From Porticoccaceae bacterium (lineage in GTDB: Bacteria; Pseudomonadota; Gammaproteobacteria; Pseudomonadales; Porticoccaceae), in NCBI GenBank assembly GCA_023228865.1, contig JALOAH010000066.1:1-22575 (forward strand): a DNA stretch of 22,575 bases. The letters are read 5' to 3'. Below, piece by piece: positions 14,648 through 21,885 of this stretch (positions within the stretch are counted from its first letter, which is position 1; every line of letters starts with the position of its first letter). The notes under the pieces are model-generated. The model saw only the letters and a program-made list of their open reading frames with translations. It made no database searches and was not told where the DNA came from. The position numbers and the translations under genes were made by a program.

Positions 14648-15187
14648 TTAGGGATCAATTTTGGTCATTTTCGAGCCTTCAAAGGTCAGGTTATACATCA
14701 GCCCCTTATTGGAAAAAATAAAACCGATAATGGGTTTTTGCAGGGTATTGCTGTCAATGGCGCCACCGGCACCCAATGTTGCCACCGCCACACTGCCATC
14801 CACACCCACTTCCCAGCCATCGGTATTGCGAAAGCTTTCCAGGGCGCTGTCGGTCATAAAAAGAATCAACTGGGATTTGCGCTGGGCGCCAATTTGAAGA
14901 CCGATGGATGCGGCGGCGGTGCTGTAATAGCCTGCGGTTTGTCCACCAACAATGAGTTTGCCCTCGCCGTATTCACCCCCGACACCAAAACCGGCCTTGA
15001 CCACGCGGGGAAAGATCAGTATTCCCTTTGCCCGCTGGGCGAGATCCTTGCCGGCAGGGCTTTGTTTGTAGAATTCAGCCAGAGCCTCGCCAGCATAGGC
15101 ATCGATTTCATCTTTGGTGGCAGCATTGGCGGAGACTGTGCCGAGCCCGAGAAAAACACTCAACAACAACGATAGTAAAACATTCAT
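14648..15187 (-). CDS. Exported SYLF-domain (YSC84-like, lipid-binding) protein
   Basis: A 179-residue protein. ATG 15187 is chosen because AAGGAG lies 6 bases before it and a clear signal peptide follows (MNVLLSLLLSVFLGLGTVSA, cleavage near ANA). The mature part is one SYLF/Ysc84 domain: AKGILIFPRVVKAGFGVGGEYGEG, then YYSTAAASIGLQIGAQ, ILFMTDSALESF and DGSVAV. Bacterial members are periplasmic or outer-membrane-associated proteins of unclear role; the eukaryotic domain binds phosphoinositides. It is a single gene. The roughly 250 bases between it and the crotonase gene, and the 269 bases before the next plus-strand gene, hold nothing I can name. Confidence 0.88.
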   Translation of the reverse strand: MNVLLSLLLSVFLGLGTVSANAATKDEIDAYAGEALAEFYKQSPAGKDLAQRAKGILIFPRVVKAGFGVGGEYGEGKLIVGGQTAGYYSTAAASIGLQIGAQRKSQLILFMTDSALESFRNTDGWEVGVDGSVAVATLGAGGAIDSNTLQKPIIGFIFSNKGLMYNLTFEGSKMTKIDP

Positions 15188-15456
15188 ATTGAACTCCTTT
15201 TGTTTTAGGATAGGCCAATTAGACCCAAATTGCGCCGGCGGATTTCTTGGACAATAGCCGTTTGACAAGGAAACAGGCCGATTATCCACAATGTAGTTGA
15301 TCTATCTCTTCGACAGTGTCAATACTTGCAGCGTTAAATAGAAATTTCCACAAGGACTAAGCGGAAAAGCCAGCAGACCGGTGATTGAACGCCCCAGTCT
15401 CCGGAATTGGGATTCACCAGCTTCGCCTTTGACTCAGGCCCATTGCAAGTGGAAAT

Positions 15457-17100
15457 ATGATCATAGACGTTCAGACCCTGCTTTTCACGGTAACGACCAT
15501 TAGCGCCGTTATTACCATTGCCGTCGCCTATATCGCCTTTCCCAACAAGCAAAGTGGCCTCTCTCTCTGGGCGCTGGCTTTAGCTCTGCACACACTCAGC
15601 TTTCTGCTTTTCAGTTTGCGGGATAGCATCTCTTATTTTCTCACGGTTGTCGGCGCGAACATTCTTCTGTCAACGTCCCTGGCTATTTTCACTAAAGGTC
15701 TATTTCAGTTTCAGCAGCGCCCACCGCCACCACGGCTGCTTATCTGGTTTCCTGTCATTCTAACCCTCTTGATTACCCTCTATGTGCGGGAAAATCTCCA
15801 GAATCGAATCATCTTCAGTGGTATTGCCTTCTGCTTTCAGGGTCTGTTTCTCCTGGTTGTCATCTTGCAAAAGCACAGAGTCACTCCCGGTCACGGCCAA
15901 TATCTGCTCGCAGCCGGCTTTGTCGCCATGACCGCAATTTTTGCCCTTCGCATGGTTGGTGCAGTTCTTGGCGAAATGGAAATCACCTCATTTCTCGAGA
16001 TGACGTCCCTGACGGGATCCAGCCCCGTGCAAATCCTTTCGTTATTGGGAACACAGGTGGCCTTGATCCTTATCGTCATCGGCCTTGTGGTGATGACCAA
16101 GGAACAGACAGAAAGTCGCCTCAGGGACAGTCAGGACTTCGCTCAAAGCATCCTCAATTCAATGACCAACGAAATTGCCGTCATCGACCATGAGGGCTGC
16201 ATCGTTCAGGTTAACGATGCCTGGCGGCAGTTTGCCCTTGACAACGGCGTCGACGCGAAAACACTGCAGCGCAGCACTGATCAAGGCATTAATTACCTCG
16301 ATACCTGCCAAACAGGTGACAACCCGCCGCCAGAAGCGGAACAGGCTCTTGAGGGTATTCGCGCCGTACTCCAGGGGCGTATAACCAATTTTCGCCTTGA
16401 GTACGAATGCCACAGCCCGGAGAAAAAGCGCTGGTTTTTAATGACAGCCACCCCCATCGAGACCAAACCCAGGGGCGCCGTGATTGTCCATACCAATATC
16501 AGCGAACTCAAACAGGCAGAAGAGCAAATTCACGACATGGCCTACAGCGACACCCTCACCGGGCTGCCCAACCGCAGCCTCCTCAACGATCGGGTGCGCA
16601 TGGCGCAAAACGAGAGCAAACGCAGTGGCCGCCATTGCGCCCTGATGTTTCTCGACCTGGACAACTTCAAACCCCTTAACGACCATTATGGCCACGCCAT
16701 TGGCGATCAACTGCTGGTGGAAGTGGCCAAGCGCCTCAACCGCTGCGTGCGCGAGGCGGATACGGTGGCGCGGGTGGGGGGCGACGAGTTTGTGGTTTTG
16801 CTCAACAACTTGAATGGCAATCCGCAACTGGCACGGGAAGATGCCCACCAGGTTGCAGAAAAAATCCGCCTCACACTGGCGCAGCCCTATGTGCTTTCTG
16901 CCCAGGAGAGCAGTGGTGCAGCCAGCGTTCGCCACCAATGTTCCGCCAGCATTGGAGTGGTTCTGTTTTCCGGACTTGAAAAAAGCCAGGACGAATTACT
17001 TATGGCCAGCGATATGGCCATGTACGACGCCAAGCAGAGCGGTCGCAACGCCATTCGTTTTGCCCCTGTTGCCGCAACGGAAGCTTCCCCCCTCGCCTGA
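15457..17100 (+). CDS. Membrane-anchored PAS-GGDEF diguanylate cyclase
   Basis: A 547-residue signalling protein making cyclic di-GMP from two GTP. Residues 1-213 hold about seven hydrophobic segments, a membrane sensor of no family I can name. Residues about 225-355 form a PAS-like domain (SILNSMTNEIAVIDHEGCIV to the PAC-like TNISELKQAEEQI). The cyclase domain follows: YSDTLTGLPNR, FLDLDNFKPLNDHYGH, then the active GGDEF at 441-445. The product-inhibition site RxxD (R432-D435) sits the usual five residues before GGDEF, so both catalysis and feedback should work. ATG 15457 begins directly in the first hydrophobic segment; the ribosome site is weak. It is convergent with the peroxiredoxin gene, with a terminator between them. 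Confidence 0.93.
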   Translation: MIIDVQTLLFTVTTISAVITIAVAYIAFPNKQSGLSLWALALALHTLSFLLFSLRDSISYFLTVVGANILLSTSLAIFTKGLFQFQQRPPPPRLLIWFPVILTLLITLYVRENLQNRIIFSGIAFCFQGLFLLVVILQKHRVTPGHGQYLLAAGFVAMTAIFALRMVGAVLGEMEITSFLEMTSLTGSSPVQILSLLGTQVALILIVIGLVVMTKEQTESRLRDSQDFAQSILNSMTNEIAVIDHEGCIVQVNDAWRQFALDNGVDAKTLQRSTDQGINYLDTCQTGDNPPPEAEQALEGIRAVLQGRITNFRLEYECHSPEKKRWFLMTATPIETKPRGAVIVHTNISELKQAEEQIHDMAYSDTLTGLPNRSLLNDRVRMAQNESKRSGRHCALMFLDLDNFKPLNDHYGHAIGDQLLVEVAKRLNRCVREADTVARVGGDEFVVLLNNLNGNPQLAREDAHQVAEKIRLTLAQPYVLSAQESSGAASVRHQCSASIGVVLFSGLEKSQDELLMASDMAMYDAKQSGRNAIRFAPVAATEASPLA

Positions 17101-17106
17101 GGTTAG

Positions 17107-17138
17107 TAGCGGCGCTCGGGAGCAACTGCTATTTTTTT
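17107..17138 (+). terminator. Intrinsic terminator of the diguanylate cyclase gene
   Basis: TAGCGG (17107-17112) pairs with CTGCTA (17126-17131, one G-U), enclosing a GCTC/GAGC inner stem, and is followed by seven T (17132-17138). It begins 7 bases after the cyclase stop. Its 3' arm and T-run overlap the last codons and the stop of the convergent peroxiredoxin gene. Confidence 0.75.
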
Positions 17139-17665
17139 GCCACCCCCAGCTGCTCCAGGGTTTGCACCATATCCTCTGCGGAGGTTGCCGGACGCACATC
17201 GGTATCAATTTTAAGAATTCGGCCGTCGACACCAATATAAAACGTGTGACGTTTCGCCATTCCCACCACAGGCATCAGCACCCCATAGGCTTTGGCGGTC
17301 TCCTTGCTCGGATCGCTGAGAAGGGGAAAATCAGCCCCGGTCTCTTCGGCAAAACCCCGGTTATCCTTGAGGGGGTCGACGCTGGCCATAAAGTAACTGA
17401 CATCGAAGGCGCGAATTAAATGGCCGTTTTGCGCCAGAGACTTGCACTCAATGGTGCAACCGCTGGTATAGGCCTTGGGAAACCAGGCAATAACCACCGC
17501 CTGCTTGCCGCGATAATCCGCCAGGCTGTAGGTGTTGCCATCGCTGGCTTCAAGGGTGAAATCCGGCGCCATATCCCCCACGGACAGGGGCTCCGCCTGT
17601 GCCACCAGGCCAACGGCAAGGGCAAGGGCAAAAACAAAGGCCGACATTTTTCTGACTTTTTTCAT
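17129..17665 (-). CDS. Exported peroxiredoxin (AhpC/TSA, BCP-like)
   Basis: A 178-residue thiol peroxidase with a signal peptide (residues 1-24, cleavage near AQA-E), so it should act on peroxides in the periplasm. The active-site motif P63-KAY-T67-SG-C70 is the P-x3-T-x2-C of peroxiredoxins, with C70 as peroxidatic cysteine. A second cysteine, C74, comes 4 residues later, one shorter than the usual C-x4-C of BCP-type enzymes. GKQAVVIAWFPKA and RHTFYIGVDGRI complete the thioredoxin fold. ATG 17665 is supported by GGAGG 8 bases upstream; a TTG five codons earlier is less likely. Single gene, convergent with the cyclase. Physiological reductant unknown. Confidence 0.9.
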   Translation of the reverse strand: MKKVRKMSAFVFALALAVGLVAQAEPLSVGDMAPDFTLEASDGNTYSLADYRGKQAVVIAWFPKAYTSGCTIECKSLAQNGHLIRAFDVSYFMASVDPLKDNRGFAEETGADFPLLSDPSKETAKAYGVLMPVVGMAKRHTFYIGVDGRILKIDTDVRPATSAEDMVQTLEQLGVAKK

Positions 17666-17759
17666 GGCAAAATCCTCCAAGGCGGTAAAAATGGCTGTTA
17701 ACTGGCATTGTAAGAACGTCTAAGGTATAACACAAAGCATCGCCACATCGAATAGACCT

Positions 17760-18038
17760 ATGAAATACCCGCTCAGAAAACTCTTTCGCCCCATACTTCA
17801 GCCATTTGAAAAGGGGGTTGAGGATTATGATTACAAGCCTCTCAACCGAAAACTCCTGCTGATTTTGGCCATTCTTTTTTGCAGTCTAGCCGCCGCTGTC
17901 GCCATTATCGGCGCTGGCGGCAGCGGCGCTGGTTTTGTGTTGCCGGCCATCGTGTTTGGCGGCGTCGGCATCGTTGCCCTGGTGGTCGCCACCCTGGGAA
18001 CGGATCGGGCAGTGGCAAAAATCTGGCGAAACCGTTAA
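17760..18038 (+). CDS. Small membrane protein with two helices, function unknown
   Basis: A 92-residue protein. A basic, amphipathic N-terminus (MKYPLRKLFRPILQPFEKGV) leads to two hydrophobic segments at about residues 31-50 and 56-80, joined by a glycine-rich turn (GAGGSGAG), and a basic tail (RAVAKIWRNR). It has the look of a conserved proteobacterial inner-membrane protein, but I cannot assign a role. No good ribosome site precedes ATG 17760. The gene is divergent from the peroxiredoxin gene (94 bases between starts) and 114 bases upstream of oppA in the same direction. Confidence 0.7.
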   Translation: MKYPLRKLFRPILQPFEKGVEDYDYKPLNRKLLLILAILFCSLAAAVAIIGAGGSGAGFVLPAIVFGGVGIVALVVATLGTDRAVAKIWRNR

Positions 18039-18096
18039 GGCTTGTAACCAAGGGGCTTCGAGAAAGTTCCGAAATAAAGTTCCGCGAAAACCCTCT

Positions 18097-18113
18097 CTGC
18101 GCCGCCAGCGCAG
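18097..18113 (+). other. GC-rich stem-loop upstream of oppA
   Basis: CTGCGC (18097-18102) and GCGCAG (18108-18113) form a perfect 6-base-pair stem with a 5-base loop. No T-run follows, so a terminator is unlikely. It lies 40 bases before the oppA start and could fold in the leader mRNA. Confidence 0.4.
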
Positions 18114-18152
18114 GGCATAATATTCTTCAACCAAGACAAGCAAAGGCACAAC

Positions 18153-19784
18153 ATGGATTTTCAAAGTTCCGGCAGGACAACACTGGCGCTGATTTTCGCG
18201 GTAACGGTTGGACTCCTATTCGCCTGCAGCGGTGGCGAGAACAATGTTCAAACCGGCAACAGGGACAAGATTCTCCACTTTGGCAATGGCGCCGAGCCCC
18301 AGGAGCTGGATCCCCATATCGTCACCGGAGTGCCCGAGCACAATATTATTGCCGCCCTTCTCGAAGGTCTGGTGTCCAAAGATCCGAAAACCCTTGAACC
18401 CACCCCCGCCGTTGCCGAACGCTGGAACATCAGCGAAGACGGTAAAACCTACACTTTTTATTTGCGCAACAACGCCCGCTGGTCCAATGGCGAGCCATTA
18501 ACGGCAACGGATTTTGTCTGGTCCTGGTGGCGCGCGCTGCAACCGGCGCTGGGCAACCAGTACGCCTATATGCTGTTTGCCGTGGTCAACGCCGAGGCCT
18601 ATGCCAGTGGTGAAATCGCTGATTTCAGCCAGGTGGGCATCAAGGCGCTCGATGATTACACCCTGGAAATCAGGCTCAACAATCCCACGCCCTACTTCCT
18701 CCAGCTGCTGGATCACTACAGCACCTACCCAGTACATCGCGCCACCATCGAAGCCTTTGGCAGCCCGGACGAGCGCGGCACCCAGTGGACTCGCGCCGGC
18801 AACTTTGTCGGCAACGGCGCCTTTGTTCTCGACAGCTGGCAGCTTAACAAGGTCATCAAGGTAAGAAAAAATCCCCATTACTGGGACGCGAACAGGGTAA
18901 AACTCAACGGCATCGATTTCCGCCCCATTGAGAATGTCTCCACTGAGGAACGCATGTTCCGCGCCGGGCAACTGCATATCACCCAGACCCTGCCCATCGA
19001 CAAGATTCAATGGTACAAAGAGCACAACCCCGATGTGCTTCAGGTTGCCCCCTACCTGGGCACCTACTACTACCGTTTCAATGTCAATGCCCCTGAGCTC
19101 AAAGACCAGCGGGTGCGCAAGGCGCTCAGCCTGGCCATCGACCGCCAGGCCATTGTCGAGCGCATCACCAAGGGGGGCGAGATTCCCGCCACGGTTTTTA
19201 CGCCGCCAGACACCATGGGCTATACCGCCCAGTCGGATTTGCGCTTTGATCCCGAAGAAGCTCAGCGCCTGCTGGCGGCAGCGGGCTACCCGGAGGGCAA
19301 AGGTTTTCCCACCATTGAATTGCTCTACAACACCTCCGAAGGCCACCAGAAAATCGCCGTAGCCATTCAGCAAATGTGGAACCAGCACCTGAACATCAAT
19401 ATTGCCCTCAACAACCAGGACTGGAAGGTCTTCCTCAGCTCGGTCACCATGGGGGAATACAGCATTGCCCGCGCCGGCTGGATTGGCGACTACGTCGACC
19501 CCAATACCTTTCTCGACATGTGGGTGACGGGGGGCGGCAATAACCAGACCGGCTGGAGCAATCCCCGCTACGACGACATTGTCCTCAAGCTGGCGCCAGC
19601 GGCGGAAACCCAGGAAGAGCGCTACGCCCTGCTGCGGGAGGCGGAAAGCATTTTACTGACGGAATTACCGGTGATTCCCCTTTACATCTACACCAGCAAA
19701 AGCCTGATCCAGCCCAGCGTTCACGGCGTGTACGGCAACTTGCTCGATTATATTTCCTACAAGGATGTATGGCTTGAAGACTAG
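18153..19784 (+). CDS. oppA: Oligopeptide ABC transporter substrate-binding lipoprotein OppA
   Basis: A 543-residue SBP_bac_5 family protein. The N-terminal signal ends in the lipobox LLFAC with C25 as lipidated residue and serine at +2, favouring outer-membrane sorting in gammaproteobacteria. Family marks: GAEPQELDPHIVTGVPEHNI (about 50-70), LEGLVSKDP, YTFYLRNNARWSNGEPLTATDFV (OppA signature), NPHYWDANRVKLNGI, VRKALSLAIDRQAIV and the C-terminal LPVIPLYIYTSK. It delivers peptides to the OppBC channel. ATG 18153 has AAAGG 7 bases upstream. Unusually for an opp operon, oppB begins only 1157 bases later, after two minus-strand genes and a REP pair. Peptide specificity cannot be told from sequence. 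Confidence 0.92.
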   Translation: MDFQSSGRTTLALIFAVTVGLLFACSGGENNVQTGNRDKILHFGNGAEPQELDPHIVTGVPEHNIIAALLEGLVSKDPKTLEPTPAVAERWNISEDGKTYTFYLRNNARWSNGEPLTATDFVWSWWRALQPALGNQYAYMLFAVVNAEAYASGEIADFSQVGIKALDDYTLEIRLNNPTPYFLQLLDHYSTYPVHRATIEAFGSPDERGTQWTRAGNFVGNGAFVLDSWQLNKVIKVRKNPHYWDANRVKLNGIDFRPIENVSTEERMFRAGQLHITQTLPIDKIQWYKEHNPDVLQVAPYLGTYYYRFNVNAPELKDQRVRKALSLAIDRQAIVERITKGGEIPATVFTPPDTMGYTAQSDLRFDPEEAQRLLAAAGYPEGKGFPTIELLYNTSEGHQKIAVAIQQMWNQHLNINIALNNQDWKVFLSSVTMGEYSIARAGWIGDYVDPNTFLDMWVTGGGNNQTGWSNPRYDDIVLKLAPAAETQEERYALLREAESILLTELPVIPLYIYTSKSLIQPSVHGVYGNLLDYISYKDVWLED

Positions 19785-19807
19785 TCTACTTTAAGGCTTG
19801 ATCATTC

Positions 19808-19872
19808 TTCGCCAGCAGGGCTGGCTCCTAGAGAAAACCCGACACACCCGTGGGAGCTGGGCATCCCGGCGA
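19808..19872. repeat. Inverted pair of REP elements (second family)
   Basis: TTCGCCAGCAGGGCTGGCTC (from 19808, running to CCTA at 19830) and the opposite-facing GTGGGAGCTGGGCATCCCGG (from 19850, running to CGA at 19872) match the common gammaproteobacterial REP form, TCGCC-palindrome-GCTCC(T/C)A. Each contains its own stem (CCAGC/GCTGG and the imperfect CTGGG/CCCGG). They sit between the convergent oppA and EthD-like genes, a usual place for REPs, and may act as a transcript end or mRNA stabiliser. Confidence 0.75.
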
Positions 19873-19930
19873 TAATTTTGCCCAGCAACTACTTATCTGT
19901 GCTGACCAAAAAACAACTGCGGCTTCTAAA

Positions 19931-20245
19931 CTAAGGATAAATCCGCTTGCCCACCTGAACAGTGGGCGGAGTCTTGGTAAAGTTGGGGATGTCGGCTTTC
20001 AAGGCATCATTGCCCGGCTTTGACAGCGCCGCCTCAAAGGCCTGCCGGGAACGGAACTCGATCTGCACCACCAGAGCGTAGGTAGCCGCGCTGCCATCCG
20101 GTGAGCCCAGACCTCTGGCGACGCTGACATCCTTGACGTCATCGCCCCAGATTTCCAGCGCCAGGGGAATATGCTTATTGACGTAATAATCCGCATCAAA
20201 AGGATTATTGTCATCGGCGCTATAGAAAATATTCAGTGTTGTCAT
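19931..20245 (-). CDS. EthD-family small protein
   Basis: A 104-residue protein whose pattern (LNIFYSADDNNPFDADYYVNKHIPLALEIWG, a mid-protein SVARGLGSPDG, then YALVVQIEFRSRQAFEAAL) is that of the EthD dimeric alpha/beta barrel family, in which DxDYYxxxHIPL is the signature. EthD members are often found with oxidoreductases, but few have a proven reaction. ATG 20245 has AGGA 7 bases upstream. No signal peptide. It lies on the opposite strand between oppA and oppB. A DUF1330-like protein of the same general fold is encoded at 11587. Confidence 0.85.
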   Translation of the reverse strand: MTTLNIFYSADDNNPFDADYYVNKHIPLALEIWGDDVKDVSVARGLGSPDGSAATYALVVQIEFRSRQAFEAALSKPGNDALKADIPNFTKTPPTVQVGKRIYP

Positions 20246-20401
20246 CTGCGTGTCCTGTGTTTTTTGTTTACCGCTGTTGCTGCGCTATTGGCTGCTGTGG
20301 ACACTAGCACCAACTGTTTGCATGATTCAACCGCTATACCTTCAGACAGCCATACCTGAAAACTATGACCACAACTCCCGGCTCGACAGCACAGCCTCAA
20401 C

Positions 20402-20713
20402 TTATTCGAGGGGATAGGGGCTGGTATTCAGCTTCACCTCAAGGGCATTGGACTGGGCGCGCACCGGCTGGCCAACCATTTCGTCGTAGGCACTTTCCTG
20501 GCGCAGCACCACTTCGCCAATGGCCAAATCCGCAAGCTTTTCCCGCATCGCCGTCAAATTGCGCTGGCTGAGAATTTTTTCTTCCGTTTCCCAGACAAGA
20601 TGTTCAACACCATCAACCACTGCCAGCAACTGGTAAAAACTGGGGTCGAGGGAAACAACCACCACTTTGGCGAGCGGCTCATAGGATGCCAGTTGGTTAA
20701 AAAGTAATTTCAT
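20402..20713 (-). CDS. DUF6482-like small protein of unknown function
   Basis: A 103-residue acidic soluble protein (MKLLFNQLASYEPLAKVVVV, DPSFYQLLAVVDGVEHLVW, then LRQESAYDEMVGQP). It resembles small gammaproteobacterial proteins annotated DUF6482, but I recall this only loosely. ATG 20713 is taken as the start; a GTG three codons upstream is also possible and neither has a strong ribosome site. It lies 156 bases upstream of the EthD-like gene in the same direction and is divergent from oppB. Function unknown. Confidence 0.65.
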   Translation of the reverse strand: MKLLFNQLASYEPLAKVVVVSLDPSFYQLLAVVDGVEHLVWETEEKILSQRNLTAMREKLADLAIGEVVLRQESAYDEMVGQPVRAQSNALEVKLNTSPYPLE

Positions 20714-20941
20714 TGCAAACACACTCTGTTGTTGAACCTGTTGTTAAACCAGCTGTTTGATTATCACCCGCGCCACAGGCTTCTACAAAGCTCGGCGCTT
20801 CCAGCTTGCCCCTCAAATCTTGACCCTTGAACAGCTCTTAACCTCAATACGCTTTTTTACGCCAAAGACAAAACCATCGCCAGGAATCTGGCGCCATTCA
20901 TGTATGATACCCACCAAGAAATGCCAGGCAAACAACAAAAC

Positions 20942-21874
20942 ATGCTGAAATTTATTATCAACCGACTGTTGCAGGCCATTCCGGTGATTCTGGTGGTGGT
21001 GATTGTCACTTTTTTTCTGGTGCGCATGGCGCCGGGGGGGCCATTTGACGCCGACAAAGCGGTGCCGCCGGAAGTGCTCAAATCCCTGGAGGCCACTTAC
21101 AAGCTGGATTTACCTGTGTGGCAGCAATTTACCTCCTACCTCGGCGACTTGCTCAGCGGCGAATTGGGGCCTTCGTTCCGCTATCCCGGTCGCAGCGTCA
21201 ATGAGCTGATTGCCGCAGGACTGCCCGCCTCGGCGGAACTGGGGCTTTACGCCTTGCTGGTGGCCATTATTATCGGCACCTTCGCCGGAATTATCGCCTC
21301 ATTGCGCCCCAACACAGCACTGGATTATGTGCCCATGTCCACCGCCATGATCGGCATTTGCATGCCCTCTTTTCTGCTCGGGCCGATTTTAGTACTGATT
21401 TTTGGCATCTGGCTAGAATGGGTGCCGGTGTCCGGCTGGGGCGATCTGCCCGGCGACAAAATTCTGCCCGCCATCACCATGGGTTCCGGCTACGCCGCCT
21501 ATATCGCCCGGCTCTCTCGCGGCGGCATGCTTGAAGTGTTGAGCCAGGACTATATTCGCACCGCCCGCGCCAAGGGTCTGCCGGAAAAAGTGGTGGTGCT
21601 GAAACACGCCTTGCGCGGCGGCATCATTCCAGTAATTACCTATTTGGGTCCCGCCTTTGCCGGCCTGTTGAGCGGCTCCTTTGTGGTGGAAACCATTTTC
21701 CAGATTCCCGGCCTTGGCCGCTTTTTTGTTCAGGCCGCCTTTAACCGCGATTACACCATGATTATGGGCAGCACCATTTTCTTTGCCGTGCTGATTATTC
21801 TCTTCAACCTGCTCTCCGACATCGTCGCAGTGTGGATCAACCCGCGGCTGCGCCACCAGGCACAAAAGGGTTAG
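20942..21874 (+). CDS. oppB: Oligopeptide ABC transporter permease OppB
   Basis: A 310-residue inner-membrane permease. The start MLKFIINRLLQAIPVILVVV at 20942 matches the usual OppB N-terminus; the 14 codons from the ATG at 20900 are not family-like. It has about six membrane segments, the family motif FFLVRMAPGGPFD near residues 22-36, and the EAA loop that contacts the ATPase, DYIRTARAKGLPEKVVVLKH (about 202-221). It pairs with OppC, whose gene begins 11 bases after the oppB stop, so the two are certainly co-transcribed. The ATPase genes are expected beyond the window. It could also be called DppB/AppB, but the PGGPFD motif favours Opp. Confidence 0.93.
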   Translation: MLKFIINRLLQAIPVILVVVIVTFFLVRMAPGGPFDADKAVPPEVLKSLEATYKLDLPVWQQFTSYLGDLLSGELGPSFRYPGRSVNELIAAGLPASAELGLYALLVAIIIGTFAGIIASLRPNTALDYVPMSTAMIGICMPSFLLGPILVLIFGIWLEWVPVSGWGDLPGDKILPAITMGSGYAAYIARLSRGGMLEVLSQDYIRTARAKGLPEKVVVLKHALRGGIIPVITYLGPAFAGLLSGSFVVETIFQIPGLGRFFVQAAFNRDYTMIMGSTIFFAVLIILFNLLSDIVAVWINPRLRHQAQKG

Positions 21875-21885
21875 GGGGAAACACC

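Noticed and set aside
18498..19388. 296-codon minus-strand frame
   Set aside because: Antisense to oppA; no family features.
20726..20749. Two tandem 12-base units CTGTTGTTGAAC / CTGTTGTTAAAC before the DUF6482-like gene
   Set aside because: Only two copies with one mismatch; no sign of function.
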